The notes beneath the pieces are model-generated. The model was not told the DNA's origin. It saw only the letters and a program-made list of their open reading frames with translations, and did not search any database. Below, piece after piece: positions 23,281 to 32,377 of a DNA stretch of 32,377 nucleotides. Source of the DNA: Clostridiales bacterium (GTDB lineage Bacteria > Bacillota > Clostridia > Christensenellales > Borkfalkiaceae); NCBI GenBank assembly GCA_015055735.1, contig SVHP01000018.1, forward strand, positions 1-32,377, written 5' to 3'. Position 1 is the stretch's first letter; each line of letters opens with the position of its first letter. The position numbers and the translations under genes are program-made.

Positions 23281-24225
23281 ATGAATTTTAATTCAACAGT
23301 AAAAGGTAGTTTGTTAGAAGGGTTTTATCCTGAAGGCTGGGATTTTGAAAAGATTGATAAATGTTGTTCAAACGCACCGGAAAGTATAACAGAAAGACAA
23401 GCTTTCTGGAACGAAAATTTTACGCCCATAATGTGTGATGCTTTAGGCGAATTTGACGTTAAAATGGGTCATGAAATCGCAAATGAAATTAAAAAAGCAA
23501 ACGAAAGAAACCAAAAATTAGCGTTTATTTTACCTGTTGGACCTATGGGTATGTATAAGTGGGCAGTTTACTTCTTAAAAGAATGGAACGTTAGTTGTAA
23601 AAACGTTTGGTGCTTTAATATGGACGAATGGGCTGATGCTGAAGGAAATACTATCACGGGCGAAGCATCTTTCCAAAACGCTATGGAAAATGCTTTCTAT
23701 AATCCACTAGGCGAATTGACGGTACCAAAAGACCATAGAAATTTTGCTACGAAAGATAACCTTCCAACCTATCCTGAAAAAATTGCTAAATTAAAGAGCG
23801 AAGGCGCAAAATTAGTATTGGTTTACGGTATTGGTAGAATGTGTCATATAGCTTTCTGGGAACCACAATTTGGTAGCGAGTTTTCGTCAAACGAAGAATG
23901 GCTAGCTCAACCTTATAGAATTGGTGCAAAACTTCATCCGTTGACCATAGAGCAAAATGCTATTACTTCATTTAAATCAAGAACATCTTTAGTTCCTTGT
24001 AGAGCAAATACTGTTGGTCCTGCTTTAATGTTCCAAGCTGATTACGCTATAGGTGGCGCTGATGGAACGTTTAATCGTGGAATGCAATGGCAAGGTATGA
24101 GTTTATGGATGACGTTAAGATATACTCCAAATAGATACGTTACTTCGTCTTTTATTCCTACTATTCCAGGTAAATTATTTTTCTTAAAAGAACTTGCAGG
24201 CCCTTTAACGCCTGATATGAATTAA
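23281..24225 (+). CDS. NagB-like glucosamine-6-phosphate isomerase family protein with changed active site
   Basis: A 314-residue relative of glucosamine-6-phosphate deaminase, longer than typical NagB. The FNMDEW motif (112-117, with the general-base Asp115) and a GMYK phosphate-loop region ([10 protein letters not shown]) are kept. The second motif GIGxxGHIAFNEP reads [13 protein letters not shown] (183-195): His189 and Glu194 remain, but the Asp normally two places before the His is Met187, and Asn is Trp193. The TGSTP phosphate loop is also altered. A different substrate or reaction (for example isomerisation without deamination) is likely. AAAGGAG precedes ATG; the gap to the oxidoreductase is 15 bases. 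Confidence 0.82.
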   Translation: MNFNSTVKGSLLEGFYPEGWDFEKIDKCCSNAPESITERQAFWNENFTPIMCDALGEFDVKMGHEIANEIKKANERNQKLAFILPVGPMGMYKWAVYFLKEWNVSCKNVWCFNMDEWADAEGNTITGEASFQNAMENAFYNPLGELTVPKDHRNFATKDNLPTYPEKIAKLKSEGAKLVLVYGIGRMCHIAFWEPQFGSEFSSNEEWLAQPYRIGAKLHPLTIEQNAITSFKSRTSLVPCRANTVGPALMFQADYAIGGADGTFNRGMQWQGMSLWMTLRYTPNRYVTSSFIPTIPGKLFFLKELAGPLTPDMN

Positions 24226-24234
24226 TAAATAATA

Positions 24235-24260
24235 TTCAGCAGGCAACCTTGCCTGCTGAA
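24235..24260 (+). other. Strong intercistronic hairpin without T tract
   Basis: TTCAGCAGGCAA (24235-24246), CC, TTGCCTGCTGAA (24249-24260): a perfect 12-pair, GC-rich hairpin between the NagB-like and dehydrogenase genes. No run of T's follows, so it is more likely an mRNA stability or processing element than a terminator. Confidence 0.7.
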
Positions 24261-24283
24261 AGCAGTTAAAAGGAAGAATATTT

Positions 24284-25501
24284 ATGAAAAAATTTATAAT
24301 GTATGGCGCAGGAAATATCGGTAGGGGGTTTATTGGTCAACTTTTTTCAAATAGTGGATATCAAGTTGGCTTTATTGACATAAATCAAGAAGTTATCGCA
24401 AGATTAAATAGCGACAAACAATACCCTGTAAACGTTGTTTCAAACGACGGAATAGAAGAACAAATAGTTAAAAACGTGTATGGTATAGACGGAAAAGACG
24501 TAGAACTCGTTTCAAATGAAATTGCAAGTTGTGATATTATGGCAACGGCAATCGGGGTTAATGTTTTAAAGTTTATTGTTAAGCCTATTTCGTTAGGAAT
24601 AAAAAAGAGATTTGAACAAAATAAGGAACCGTTAAATATCATTATTTGTGAGAACTTAATCGGTGCAGACCAATATTTGAAAGGCTTAATTAAAGAGCAA
24701 CTACCTGAATATAGCGATAGAATCGATAAAGAAATAGGCTTTGTTGAAGCAAGCATCGGTAGAATGGTTCCTGTCGTTCCAGAAGATAAAAAATTAGGCA
24801 ATCCTTTAAGAGTTTACGTAGAACCATATAATATTTTACCCGTTGATAAAGATGCTTTTAAGGGCGAAATTCCCGACGTTCAAAATTTATATCCGTATAC
24901 TCCGTTTAATTTGTTTATTCAAAGAAAATTATTTATGCACAATATGAGTCACGCTACTTGTGCGTATTTGGGATATTTAAGAAATTACGAATATATTTAT
25001 CAAGCAATAGCCGACTACGATATAAAATGCGTAGCTTTTAAAGCGTTAGTGCAATCAGCTTTAGCAATATCTAGAGAAAATAAAGTAGATATCGATATGC
25101 TATTAGATCACGCCGAAAATTTATTGTATCGTTTTGCAAACGTTGAACTCGGCGATACCGTTGCGAGGGTAGGAAAGGATACTAAGAGAAAACTATCGTC
25201 AAACGATAGATTGATAGGCGCTATAAAATTAACTGAAAAACACAATTTACCTAACGAATATTTGTGTTTAGGCGTTGCTTGCGCTATGGCTTTTGAGCCT
25301 ATTGATGATGAAAATAGTCAAGAATTAAGTTCTTTCGTTAAAGAATTTGGGGTTAAAGAAACTCTTAAAAAATATAGCGATTACGATGGTGAAAAAACCA
25401 AATTTATCGCTCAATTATACCAAGATATTAAGGACGGAAAGAGTATTCAAGATTTAATAAAATCGTGCGAAATAAAAGCAGGAAAGACAATAAGGGTGTA
25501 G
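24284..25501 (+). CDS. Mannitol-1-phosphate 5-dehydrogenase family protein
   Basis: A 405-residue polyol dehydrogenase. N-terminal GAGNIGRGFIG binds NAD, CENLIGADQYLK matches the family's CEN-(A/L)xxA segment, and KRKLSSNDRLIGAIKL is the conserved C-terminal motif with the catalytic-region Lys/Asn/His pattern. HNMSHATCAYLGYL is also typical. In MtlD the reaction is mannitol-1-phosphate to fructose-6-phosphate. Here, without mannitol PTS genes, the substrate could be another sugar alcohol or uronate-type phosphate. AAAAGGAAG lies ahead of ATG. Confidence 0.87.
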   Translation: MKKFIMYGAGNIGRGFIGQLFSNSGYQVGFIDINQEVIARLNSDKQYPVNVVSNDGIEEQIVKNVYGIDGKDVELVSNEIASCDIMATAIGVNVLKFIVKPISLGIKKRFEQNKEPLNIIICENLIGADQYLKGLIKEQLPEYSDRIDKEIGFVEASIGRMVPVVPEDKKLGNPLRVYVEPYNILPVDKDAFKGEIPDVQNLYPYTPFNLFIQRKLFMHNMSHATCAYLGYLRNYEYIYQAIADYDIKCVAFKALVQSALAISRENKVDIDMLLDHAENLLYRFANVELGDTVARVGKDTKRKLSSNDRLIGAIKLTEKHNLPNEYLCLGVACAMAFEPIDDENSQELSSFVKEFGVKETLKKYSDYDGEKTKFIAQLYQDIKDGKSIQDLIKSCEIKAGKTIRV

Positions 25502-25503
25502 TT

Positions 25504-26508
25504 ATGGAAAGAAATGGAATTGCTGTTGCAGGGAACATATTGACCGATAATATAAAAATGATAGAAGAATACCCAAAAAAGGGAATGCTTGTTACCATTA
25601 CCGATCAATCTCTTGCAATAGGTGGCTGTGTGCCAAACACTGGTATTGACTTAAAAAAATTAGATAAAAGTTTGATTGTGAAAGCGTATGGAAAAGTAGG
25701 TGATGATGTAAACGGTAAATTTGCATTGGATAAAATGAGTTCGGTAGGTATCGACGTTTCAAACGTAAAAGTGACCGACCAAATGCCAACGAGTTATTCT
25801 GACGTTATGACTGTAAACGGCACGGGTGAAAGAACGTTTTTTCATCACCGTGGTGCTAATAAGATATTTTCTATGCAAGATATCGACCTTGATAACCTTG
25901 ACTGTAAAATATTTCACATAGGATATTTAATGCTGCTTGATCAATTTGATAAAATAGAACAAGATGGCAGAACGCCTATGTCTAAACTTTTGGAAAAGGT
26001 TAGAGAAAAGGGTATCAAAACTTCTATCGATATCGTTAGTGAAAGTAGTGGCAATTTTCAAAAGGTTGTTAGTTCAACCCTTCCATATTGCGATTACGTG
26101 ATAATTAACGAAATTGAGGCAGGGCAAATTGCGGGAATTTCGCCAAGAAATCAAGACGATAGCTTAAACGAGCAAAACGTATTTGAAATTATGAAAAAAC
26201 TAATGAAAATGGGCATAAATGAAAAACTTATTGTTCATTGTCCTGAAAAAGGTTTCTCATTAGATAAAAACGATAATTTTGTAAGTTGTCCATCAAGAAA
26301 ATTGCCAAAAGGATTTATAAAGGGTAGCGTTGGGGCAGGCGATGCTTTTTGTGCAGGCTGTTTATATTCGTTATATAACGAATATCCTGACGATAAAATG
26401 CTTGATTTTTCAAATTTAGTTGCAATAAACTGTTTGTCCGAGCCCGATTCGATAAGTGGCGTTTGCGAAAAGGAAAACCTACTTAAAGTTTTGGAAAAAC
26501 AACTTTAG
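25504..26508 (+). CDS. PfkB family carbohydrate kinase
   Basis: A 334-residue ribokinase-like kinase. The N-terminal sugar site (GGCVPNTGIDL) and the ATP-site motif GSVGAGDAF (274-282, catalytic Asp280) are both intact. ATG 25504 is preferred to an upstream in-frame start at 25465, which lies inside the dehydrogenase gene; it follows that gene's stop by two bases with AAGGGTG upstream. It would phosphorylate a sugar, sugar acid or deaminated product of the cluster. Last gene before the sporulation genes; no terminator was seen after it. Confidence 0.9.
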   Translation: MERNGIAVAGNILTDNIKMIEEYPKKGMLVTITDQSLAIGGCVPNTGIDLKKLDKSLIVKAYGKVGDDVNGKFALDKMSSVGIDVSNVKVTDQMPTSYSDVMTVNGTGERTFFHHRGANKIFSMQDIDLDNLDCKIFHIGYLMLLDQFDKIEQDGRTPMSKLLEKVREKGIKTSIDIVSESSGNFQKVVSSTLPYCDYVIINEIEAGQIAGISPRNQDDSLNEQNVFEIMKKLMKMGINEKLIVHCPEKGFSLDKNDNFVSCPSRKLPKGFIKGSVGAGDAFCAGCLYSLYNEYPDDKMLDFSNLVAINCLSEPDSISGVCEKENLLKVLEKQL

Positions 26509-26556
26509 TATTTAGAGATTTAGTGTTTGCGTTTGTTCTTTATTTAATTGCTTTTT

Positions 26557-26564
26557 CATAAAAT
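26557..26564 (+). promoter_or_regulatory. Possible sigma-E -10 element before yabP
   Basis: CATAAAAT differs at one place from the sigma-E -10 consensus CATACAAT and lies 20 bases ahead of ATG 26584. The -35 region is not convincing. The call rests partly on the known mother-cell role of yabP. Confidence 0.3.
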
Positions 26565-26583
26565 ACAATGAAGGAGAAAAATT

Positions 26584-26850
26584 ATGTATGAACAAAGTGC
26601 TATAAATAATGAAAAATTAATAATAGAAGGAAGAAAGCATTTAAGTTTAACGGGGGTTGAAAGCGTAGATAGCTTTAACGAGCAGTGCCTAAAACTCACC
26701 GTTCTAGGCAATAAAATGCAAATTTTGGGCGAAAATATAAAAATTTCAGCCTTTAATAAGTCTAATGGAAATTTAAGTGCCGAAGGCAAATTTTACGAAA
26801 TAAAATACTACCATAAAAAACTGCCTGTAATGAAAAGGGTGTTTAAGTAG
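26584..26850 (+). CDS. yabP: Sporulation protein YabP
   Basis: An 88-residue protein of YabP length. The sequence EKLIIEGRKHLSLTGVESVD followed by SFNEQCLKLTVLG and ILGENIKISAFNKSNG matches the YabP/YqfC fold. YabP is needed for spore coat or cortex formation in Bacillus. AAGGAG precedes ATG. It overlaps yabQ by one base (TAGTG). Good evidence that the organism is, or descends from, a spore former. Confidence 0.93.
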   Translation: MYEQSAINNEKLIIEGRKHLSLTGVESVDSFNEQCLKLTVLGNKMQILGENIKISAFNKSNGNLSAEGKFYEIKYYHKKLPVMKRVFK

Positions 26851-27200
26851 TGTTCGTTACTAAAAATCAGTTTTACGTATTTGTTGCTTGTCTTGCTTTC
26901 GGCACAGTTTTAGCCCTTTTATATAGCGTCGTTAGACTTGTAAGGTATGTGTTTAATAGTAAAGTCTTGCTAAGTGCTATCGATTTGCTTTTTTTAGCTT
27001 TTTCAGGCTTGCTTTTTTCGTATTATTCGCATATGCTCTTTTTTCCTAATTTTAGACCATACATGCTGATAGGCGTGTTTAGTGGTTTTTTTGGGTATTT
27101 AAAAAGTTTTCATATATTACTTGCAAAAACTATAAAAAAGTTTTATAATATAATAGTAAATAAAATACCTAAAAAGAGAAGGACGAAAAATGACCAATGA
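26850..27200 (+). CDS. yabQ: Spore cortex protein YabQ
   Basis: A 116-residue membrane protein with three to four hydrophobic segments and a basic tail (IPKKRRTKNDQ). Its length, topology and position directly after yabP identify YabQ, which is required for cortex formation. The start is GTG 26850, overlapping the yabP stop. The end overlaps the next gene by 11 bases. Confidence 0.85.
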   Translation: MFVTKNQFYVFVACLAFGTVLALLYSVVRLVRYVFNSKVLLSAIDLLFLAFSGLLFSYYSHMLFFPNFRPYMLIGVFSGFFGYLKSFHILLAKTIKKFYNIIVNKIPKKRRTKNDQ

Positions 27201-27450
27201 AAAGACTAAAAAAATGATAGTTGCAGGTACTGTTGGAGCAGTGTTGCTTTTGGTTACCTTGTTGGCTATTATGATATACCAAATGGTGGCTATTCAAAAG
27301 AAAAAGGCAGATATTGCAAGATGGGAAAAAGCCACTGTTGAATTACAACAATTAATAGAAGACGGCGAAAAGACGGTAGAAATACGTTCTATGCGTGATT
27401 GGATAGAAAGAGAAGCTAGAAGGCTTAATCTTGTTTATCCTGAAAAATAA
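27190..27450 (+). CDS. divIC: Septum formation initiator DivIC/FtsL-like
   Basis: An 86-residue bitopic protein: a short cytoplasmic N-terminus, one membrane helix (about 9-34), then a coiled coil (VAIQKKKADIARWEKATVEL) and a C-terminal MRDWIEREARRLNLVYPEK end typical of DivIC (the usual ending is EAR-LGLV-P-E). It acts with FtsL and DivIB in the divisome. The order yabP-yabQ-divIC is conserved in Firmicutes. Confidence 0.9.
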   Translation: MTNEKTKKMIVAGTVGAVLLLVTLLAIMIYQMVAIQKKKADIARWEKATVELQQLIEDGEKTVEIRSMRDWIEREARRLNLVYPEK

Positions 27451-27455
27451 TCAAT

Positions 27456-28316
27456 ATGAAATACGGTGTTGTGGATATAGGTTCTAACTCGGTTAGGCTT
27501 ATGATAAGTATTGATGACGTGACTGAAAGTAAGTTTATAAAAACTACTCGTCTTGCCGAAAAAATGGGTGATAGTTGTATTTTGCAATTCGAGCCTATGA
27601 ATAGAACTGCGCAAGCAGTTTCTTTTTTTGTAGAAAAAGCAAAAGAGCTTGGCGCTGATAAAATTTACGTATTTGCGACTGCTGCGGTAAGACAAGCTAC
27701 TAATAAACAAGAGTTTTTGGAATTGGTTAGAAAACTTTGTTCTATTAACGTCGATGTTATTAGTGGGGATATGGAAGCAAGCTTGGGCGCTTTAGGCGCA
27801 GTTCAAGACAACGGTGGAATTATTGACGTAGGTGGGGCTAGTTCCGAAGTCATGGTTGTTAAAGATGCTAAAACCGTTTTTTCTCGAAGTTTAGACGTTG
27901 GCGCTGTTAAGCTTACCGATAAATTTGGACAAGATAAAGAAAAGATTATTTCCTTTATCGATAAAAAAGTGGAAGAATATGGTAATATACCAATAACTAA
28001 TTTTTTTGGGATAGGTGGAACGGCAACAACATTAGCATCTATTGATCAAAAAATGAAGGTTTACGATCCTAAATTAGTGCATGGTTATTCGATTTCTATA
28101 GAAAGGATAAAAGAGATAAGAGATATGCTTTTTTCAATGTCGCTTGAGCAAAGACAAGAACTTGACGGACTTCAAAAAGAACGTGCTTTGGTAATTCCGA
28201 GTGGGGTAGCGCTCATCTACCGTATATTAACTAAGGCAGGGGCTCAAAAAATCACTATAAGCGAAAGGGATAATTTGGAAGGGTATTTAATGATAAAAAG
28301 GAGTCAAAATGAATAA
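27456..28316 (+). CDS. Ppx/GppA family phosphatase
   Basis: A 286-residue exopolyphosphatase/guanosine pentaphosphatase domain protein. DIGSNSVRLMI is the first phosphate-binding motif, FATAAVRQA and ISGDMEASLGALGA follow, and GIIDVGGASSEVM is the second nucleotide motif. FFGIGGTATTLA closes the site. It is shorter than the two-domain Ppx and lacks the C-terminal HD part. It starts 6 bases after divIC, so it belongs to the same transcript; there is no clear ribosome site. The substrate may be polyphosphate or pppGpp. Confidence 0.9.
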   Translation: MKYGVVDIGSNSVRLMISIDDVTESKFIKTTRLAEKMGDSCILQFEPMNRTAQAVSFFVEKAKELGADKIYVFATAAVRQATNKQEFLELVRKLCSINVDVISGDMEASLGALGAVQDNGGIIDVGGASSEVMVVKDAKTVFSRSLDVGAVKLTDKFGQDKEKIISFIDKKVEEYGNIPITNFFGIGGTATTLASIDQKMKVYDPKLVHGYSISIERIKEIRDMLFSMSLEQRQELDGLQKERALVIPSGVALIYRILTKAGAQKITISERDNLEGYLMIKRSQNE

Positions 28317-29412
28317 AAAAATTAACGTTGTAAGTTATATAATAAACATGGTTTTGACAATGGCGTCTTTACTGTGCGTTGTTAGTCTAAGTTTGAATAA
28401 TTATCCAGATACCACCATAAATTCATTGATAAGATTTGTCGTAGGTGCAATTTTTGCAGGGCTAGTTAACGCTTTTGCTCACGAGCTAGCGCATTTGATT
28501 AGCGGTAAAAAAAATAAGTTTACCTTTTCGTCAATGGTAGTATGGTTTTTTAAATGGACTAAAGTTAAGAAAAAAACTAGATTCGATTTAGTCATGGTTG
28601 GCGATGAGGCGGGTTATACCGAAATGATTCCAACGACTGAAGAAAATATAGAAGCAAAATTTAAGAAAATGACAAGAGCAGGTGCTATTGCTTCAATTAT
28701 AATAACGATTTTAGGTGTTCCGCCGTTATTTATGACAGCTATTTTACCCGACTGGATTTTTACTTTATGGGCTATGCTTTTTCCAATAGGGGTTTATTAC
28801 TTTTTTGGAACTATATTGCCTTCGTCTAGTTACGGGGTGCTAAATGACGGGGCTGTTTTATACCATTTTAAGAAGAATACTGACACTGCAAAAGTTATGG
28901 TAAACTTGTTGAAAATTCAAGCGAATTTATATAATGGAAAAACGCCTGCGCAAATTGATGAAAAGTTATATTTCGATCTTCCACAACTTCCTGAAGATGA
29001 TTTAAATTTTGCATTATTATTAAATGCTAGATATAATTATTATTTAGACAAAGAAGATTATGAAAACGCTAAAAAGACAACTCAAAGATTGTTGACGCTT
29101 GAAGATTATCTTCCAAAACAATTTATGGACGTTATAAAGGTTGACGCTTTGTACAATGCTTGTACCTTCGATTTTAATGAGGAAACGGCTGACGATTTAA
29201 TGTACGAATTAGAAAAATATATTAACAATGTTAATAATAGTGCTAACGTTAGAACTAAATTGGCTTATTTAATCGCTATAGACGGCGAAAAGCAAGGGCT
29301 CGATATCTTTATCAAAAAGGGATACAAAGAAGCCGATAGGTGCCAAATAAAAGGCTTGGGGCAATATGAAAGGACTCTTCTTGATAAGTTAGTTGCTAAT
29401 ATTTCTAAATAA
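28309..29412 (+). CDS. M50-like intramembrane metalloprotease with C-terminal helical domain
   Basis: A 367-residue membrane protein. The zinc motif HELAH is at residues 58-62 inside a hydrophobic helix, and a second motif LNDGAVL (Asp180) supplies the third ligand, as in M50/site-2 proteases. Four to five membrane segments lie in the first 180 residues. The last 180 residues are soluble and helical, resembling tetratricopeptide repeats (ARYNYYLDKEDYENAKKTTQ). It overlaps ppx by 8 bases with AAAAGGAG upstream. Its place in a sporulation/division operon brings SpoIVFB to mind, but the architecture differs; the substrate is unknown. Confidence 0.75.
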   Translation: MNKKINVVSYIINMVLTMASLLCVVSLSLNNYPDTTINSLIRFVVGAIFAGLVNAFAHELAHLISGKKNKFTFSSMVVWFFKWTKVKKKTRFDLVMVGDEAGYTEMIPTTEENIEAKFKKMTRAGAIASIIITILGVPPLFMTAILPDWIFTLWAMLFPIGVYYFFGTILPSSSYGVLNDGAVLYHFKKNTDTAKVMVNLLKIQANLYNGKTPAQIDEKLYFDLPQLPEDDLNFALLLNARYNYYLDKEDYENAKKTTQRLLTLEDYLPKQFMDVIKVDALYNACTFDFNEETADDLMYELEKYINNVNNSANVRTKLAYLIAIDGEKQGLDIFIKKGYKEADRCQIKGLGQYERTLLDKLVANISK

Positions 29413-29441
29413 AAACTATAATAAATAAAAAATAATAAAAT

Positions 29442-29492
29442 AAAAAACACTTGTTTGAAAATCGAAATTCGATATCTAACAGGTGTTTTTTT
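29442..29492 (+). terminator. Terminator of the yabP-M50 operon
   Basis: AAAAAACACTTGTT (29442-29455) pairs with AACAGGTGTTTTTT (29478-29491) with one wobble pair; an inner ATCGAA/TTCGAT stem extends it, and T's follow. Confidence 0.85.
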
Positions 29493-29530
29493 GTTTGCTT
29501 TTTACCCTAATTTATCCTTGAATTTAATGG

Positions 29531-29680
29531 TTATCCTATATATTCCATATCCGAATAACAGTAAGGACAAATACGCATAGTTTTGTTTGCGCAATCGCCA
29601 CAAAATTCTGCGCCACAGTTGCTACAACCGATTATATTTCCGTTTGGAATTTCTTTATTACAACTTTTGCAAACACTCAT
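29531..29680 (-). CDS. Small double zinc-ribbon protein
   Basis: A 49-residue protein with four CxxC pairs: CKSC, CSNC, CGDC and CPYC, enough to bind two zinc ions in a RING-like or double-ribbon fold. ATG at 29680 is chosen because AAGGAGAG lies 8 bases upstream on the minus strand; an earlier in-frame start at 29713 would add 11 residues unlike the rest and would overlap the ribosome site. It stands alone between the yabP operon terminator and the gyrB promoter, facing away from gyrB. Function unknown. Confidence 0.8.
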   Translation of the reverse strand: MSVCKSCNKEIPNGNIIGCSNCGAEFCGDCANKTMRICPYCYSDMEYIG

Positions 29681-29775
29681 AATTCTTCTCTCCTTGTGTC
29701 CTAAAAATATCATGTGTAATTTAATTAAATATATTCACCAAATAAAGAAAAAAATAATTTGTCAAAAAATTGCCT

Positions 29776-29797
29776 TTAAAACTATAAATAGTTTTAA
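29776..29797. repeat. Perfect inverted repeat upstream of the gyrB promoter
   Basis: TTAAAACTA (29776-29784), TAAA, TAGTTTTAA (29789-29797), ending 17 bases before the gyrB -35 box. It lacks a T tract long enough for a good terminator and could be a protein-binding site. Confidence 0.5.
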
Positions 29798-29813
29798 TAG
29801 TGCCGATTTATGC

Positions 29814-29842
29814 TTGTAAAAAAATGTAAAATATGTTATAAT
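29814..29842 (+). promoter_or_regulatory. gyrB promoter
   Basis: TTGTAA (29814-29819), 17 bases, perfect TATAAT (29837-29842). The predicted leader of about 65 bases contains AAATAAAAAA and its complement TTTTTTATTT about 15 bases apart. Confidence 0.7.
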
Positions 29843-29854
29843 ATTACCAAATAA

Positions 29855-31825
<1,971 letters not shown>

Positions 31826-31843
31826 TAAGAAAGGAATAGAATT

Positions 31844-32377
31844 ATGGCTAAAAAAGAAATAAGTGCGGAATTATCCGCTGAATTCAAAGCGACGCTTGAA
31901 AAAACAAAGTTAATTAACGTTGAAGTAAATAACGAAGTTAAGAAATCGTTTATCGCCTACGCTATGGCTGTAAACGTTTCTCGTGCTATTCCTGACGTTC
32001 GTGACGGTATGAAGCCCGTTCATAGACGTATTCTTTACGCAATGCATGACATGGGCTTAACTAGCGATAAAGCATTTAAAAAATGTGCAAAAATCGTCGG
32101 CGAAGTTTTAGGTAAATATCACCCACATGGCGATAGTTCGGTTTATGATGCGCTCGTTCGATTGGCTCAAAATTTCTCAATAAATTTTCCACTCGTTGAC
32201 GGACACGGAAACTTTGGCTCGGTAGACGGTGACCCTGCTGCAGCTTATAGATATACTGAAGCAAGGTTATCTAAACTTGCTAACGAAATGCTTCGTGAAA
32301 TAGATAAAGATACGGTTGATTTCTATCCAAACTTTGACGATACTGAAATGCAACCGATTGTTTTACCTTCTAGAATT
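31844..32377 (+). CDS. gyrA: DNA gyrase subunit A, N-terminal part (3' end outside window)
   Basis: The frame opens at ATG 31844 after AGAAAGGA and runs off the right edge with no stop (178 residues visible). [40 protein letters not shown] and [21 protein letters not shown] identify GyrA; the catalytic Tyr is Tyr137, next to Arg136. The quinolone-region positions equal to E. coli Ser83 and Asp87 are Ser98 and Asp102, the susceptible-type residues. It starts after a 14-residue extension common in clostridial GyrA. Confidence 0.95.
   Translation, partial: MAKKEISAELSAEFKATLEKTKLINVEVNNEVKKSFIAYAMAVNVSRAIPDVRDGMKPVHRRILYAMHDMGLTSDKAFKKCAKIVGEVLGKYHPHGDSSVYDALVRLAQNFSINFPLVDGHGNFGSVDGDPAAAYRYTEARLSKLANEMLREIDKDTVDFYPNFDDTEMQPIVLPSRI

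Noticed and set aside
24385-24801. Minus-strand open frame (138 codons) inside the mannitol-phosphate dehydrogenase gene
   Set aside because: The plus-strand protein has complete family motifs across this region; the antisense frame shows none.
29583-29819. Plus-strand frame overlapping the small zinc-ribbon gene
   Set aside because: The minus-strand frame has four CxxC pairs and a proper ribosome site; the plus frame has neither and runs into the gyrB upstream region.

Overview
The window is AT-rich and gene-dense, with little space between genes. It carries the sporulation pair yabP-yabQ, transcriptional T-box leaders, a ferredoxin-dependent 2-oxoacid oxidoreductase, DegV, YhaO/YhaN-type genes and a gyrB-gyrA pair. 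Together these point to an anaerobic, low-GC Firmicute of the class Clostridia, probably an uncultured gut or rumen spore-forming lineage. I cannot place it at order level from sequence alone. No rRNA, tRNA, CRISPR array, insertion sequence or prophage was seen.

Layout. 1-838: 3' part of an aspartate kinase gene, closed by a terminator. 967-7348: TrmB-like tRNA methyltransferase, DegV, a YhaO/YhaN/HNH three-gene unit and an amidohydrolase. 7355-16171: the main point of interest, described below. 16260-20466: an unrecognised Cys-containing protein, a small XRE regulator facing a DUF4190-like membrane protein with a palindrome inside the promoter, an Lgt-like protein, and a phosphoesterase/EIIC pair. 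20506-26508: an AraC regulator divergent from a five-gene sugar cluster (PIG-L deacetylase, Gfo/Idh/MocA oxidoreductase, NagB-like protein with an altered active site, polyol-phosphate dehydrogenase, PfkB kinase). 26584-29412: yabP, yabQ, divIC, ppx/gppA and an M50-like membrane protease. 29531-29680: a tiny zinc-ribbon protein on the minus strand. 29915-32377: gyrB and the start of gyrA.

Main system. Two complete promoter plus T-box units stand in tandem at 7355-7942. The specifier positions read CTC (Leu) and ATC (Ile). They precede eight tightly packed genes: a LeuA-like protein whose catalytic motifs are broken but whose leucine-regulatory domain looks intact, a TIM-barrel/acyl-CoA synthetase fusion, a branched-chain aminotransferase, a MinD/CobQ-like P-loop ATPase, and a four-subunit branched-chain 2-oxoacid:ferredoxin oxidoreductase (order D-B-A-C). 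T-box control means expression when charged Leu/Ile tRNA is scarce, which fits synthesis better than breakdown. I infer a route that makes branched-chain amino acids from branched volatile fatty acids: activation to acyl-CoA, ferredoxin-driven reductive carboxylation, then transamination. Each chemical step is known in anaerobes. The T-box control, the pseudo-LeuA, the fusion protein and the P-loop ATPase in one operon are what look new.

The sugar cluster at 21516-26508 is a second candidate for an undescribed pathway, because the NagB-like protein has lost a residue needed for normal glucosamine-6-phosphate deamination.
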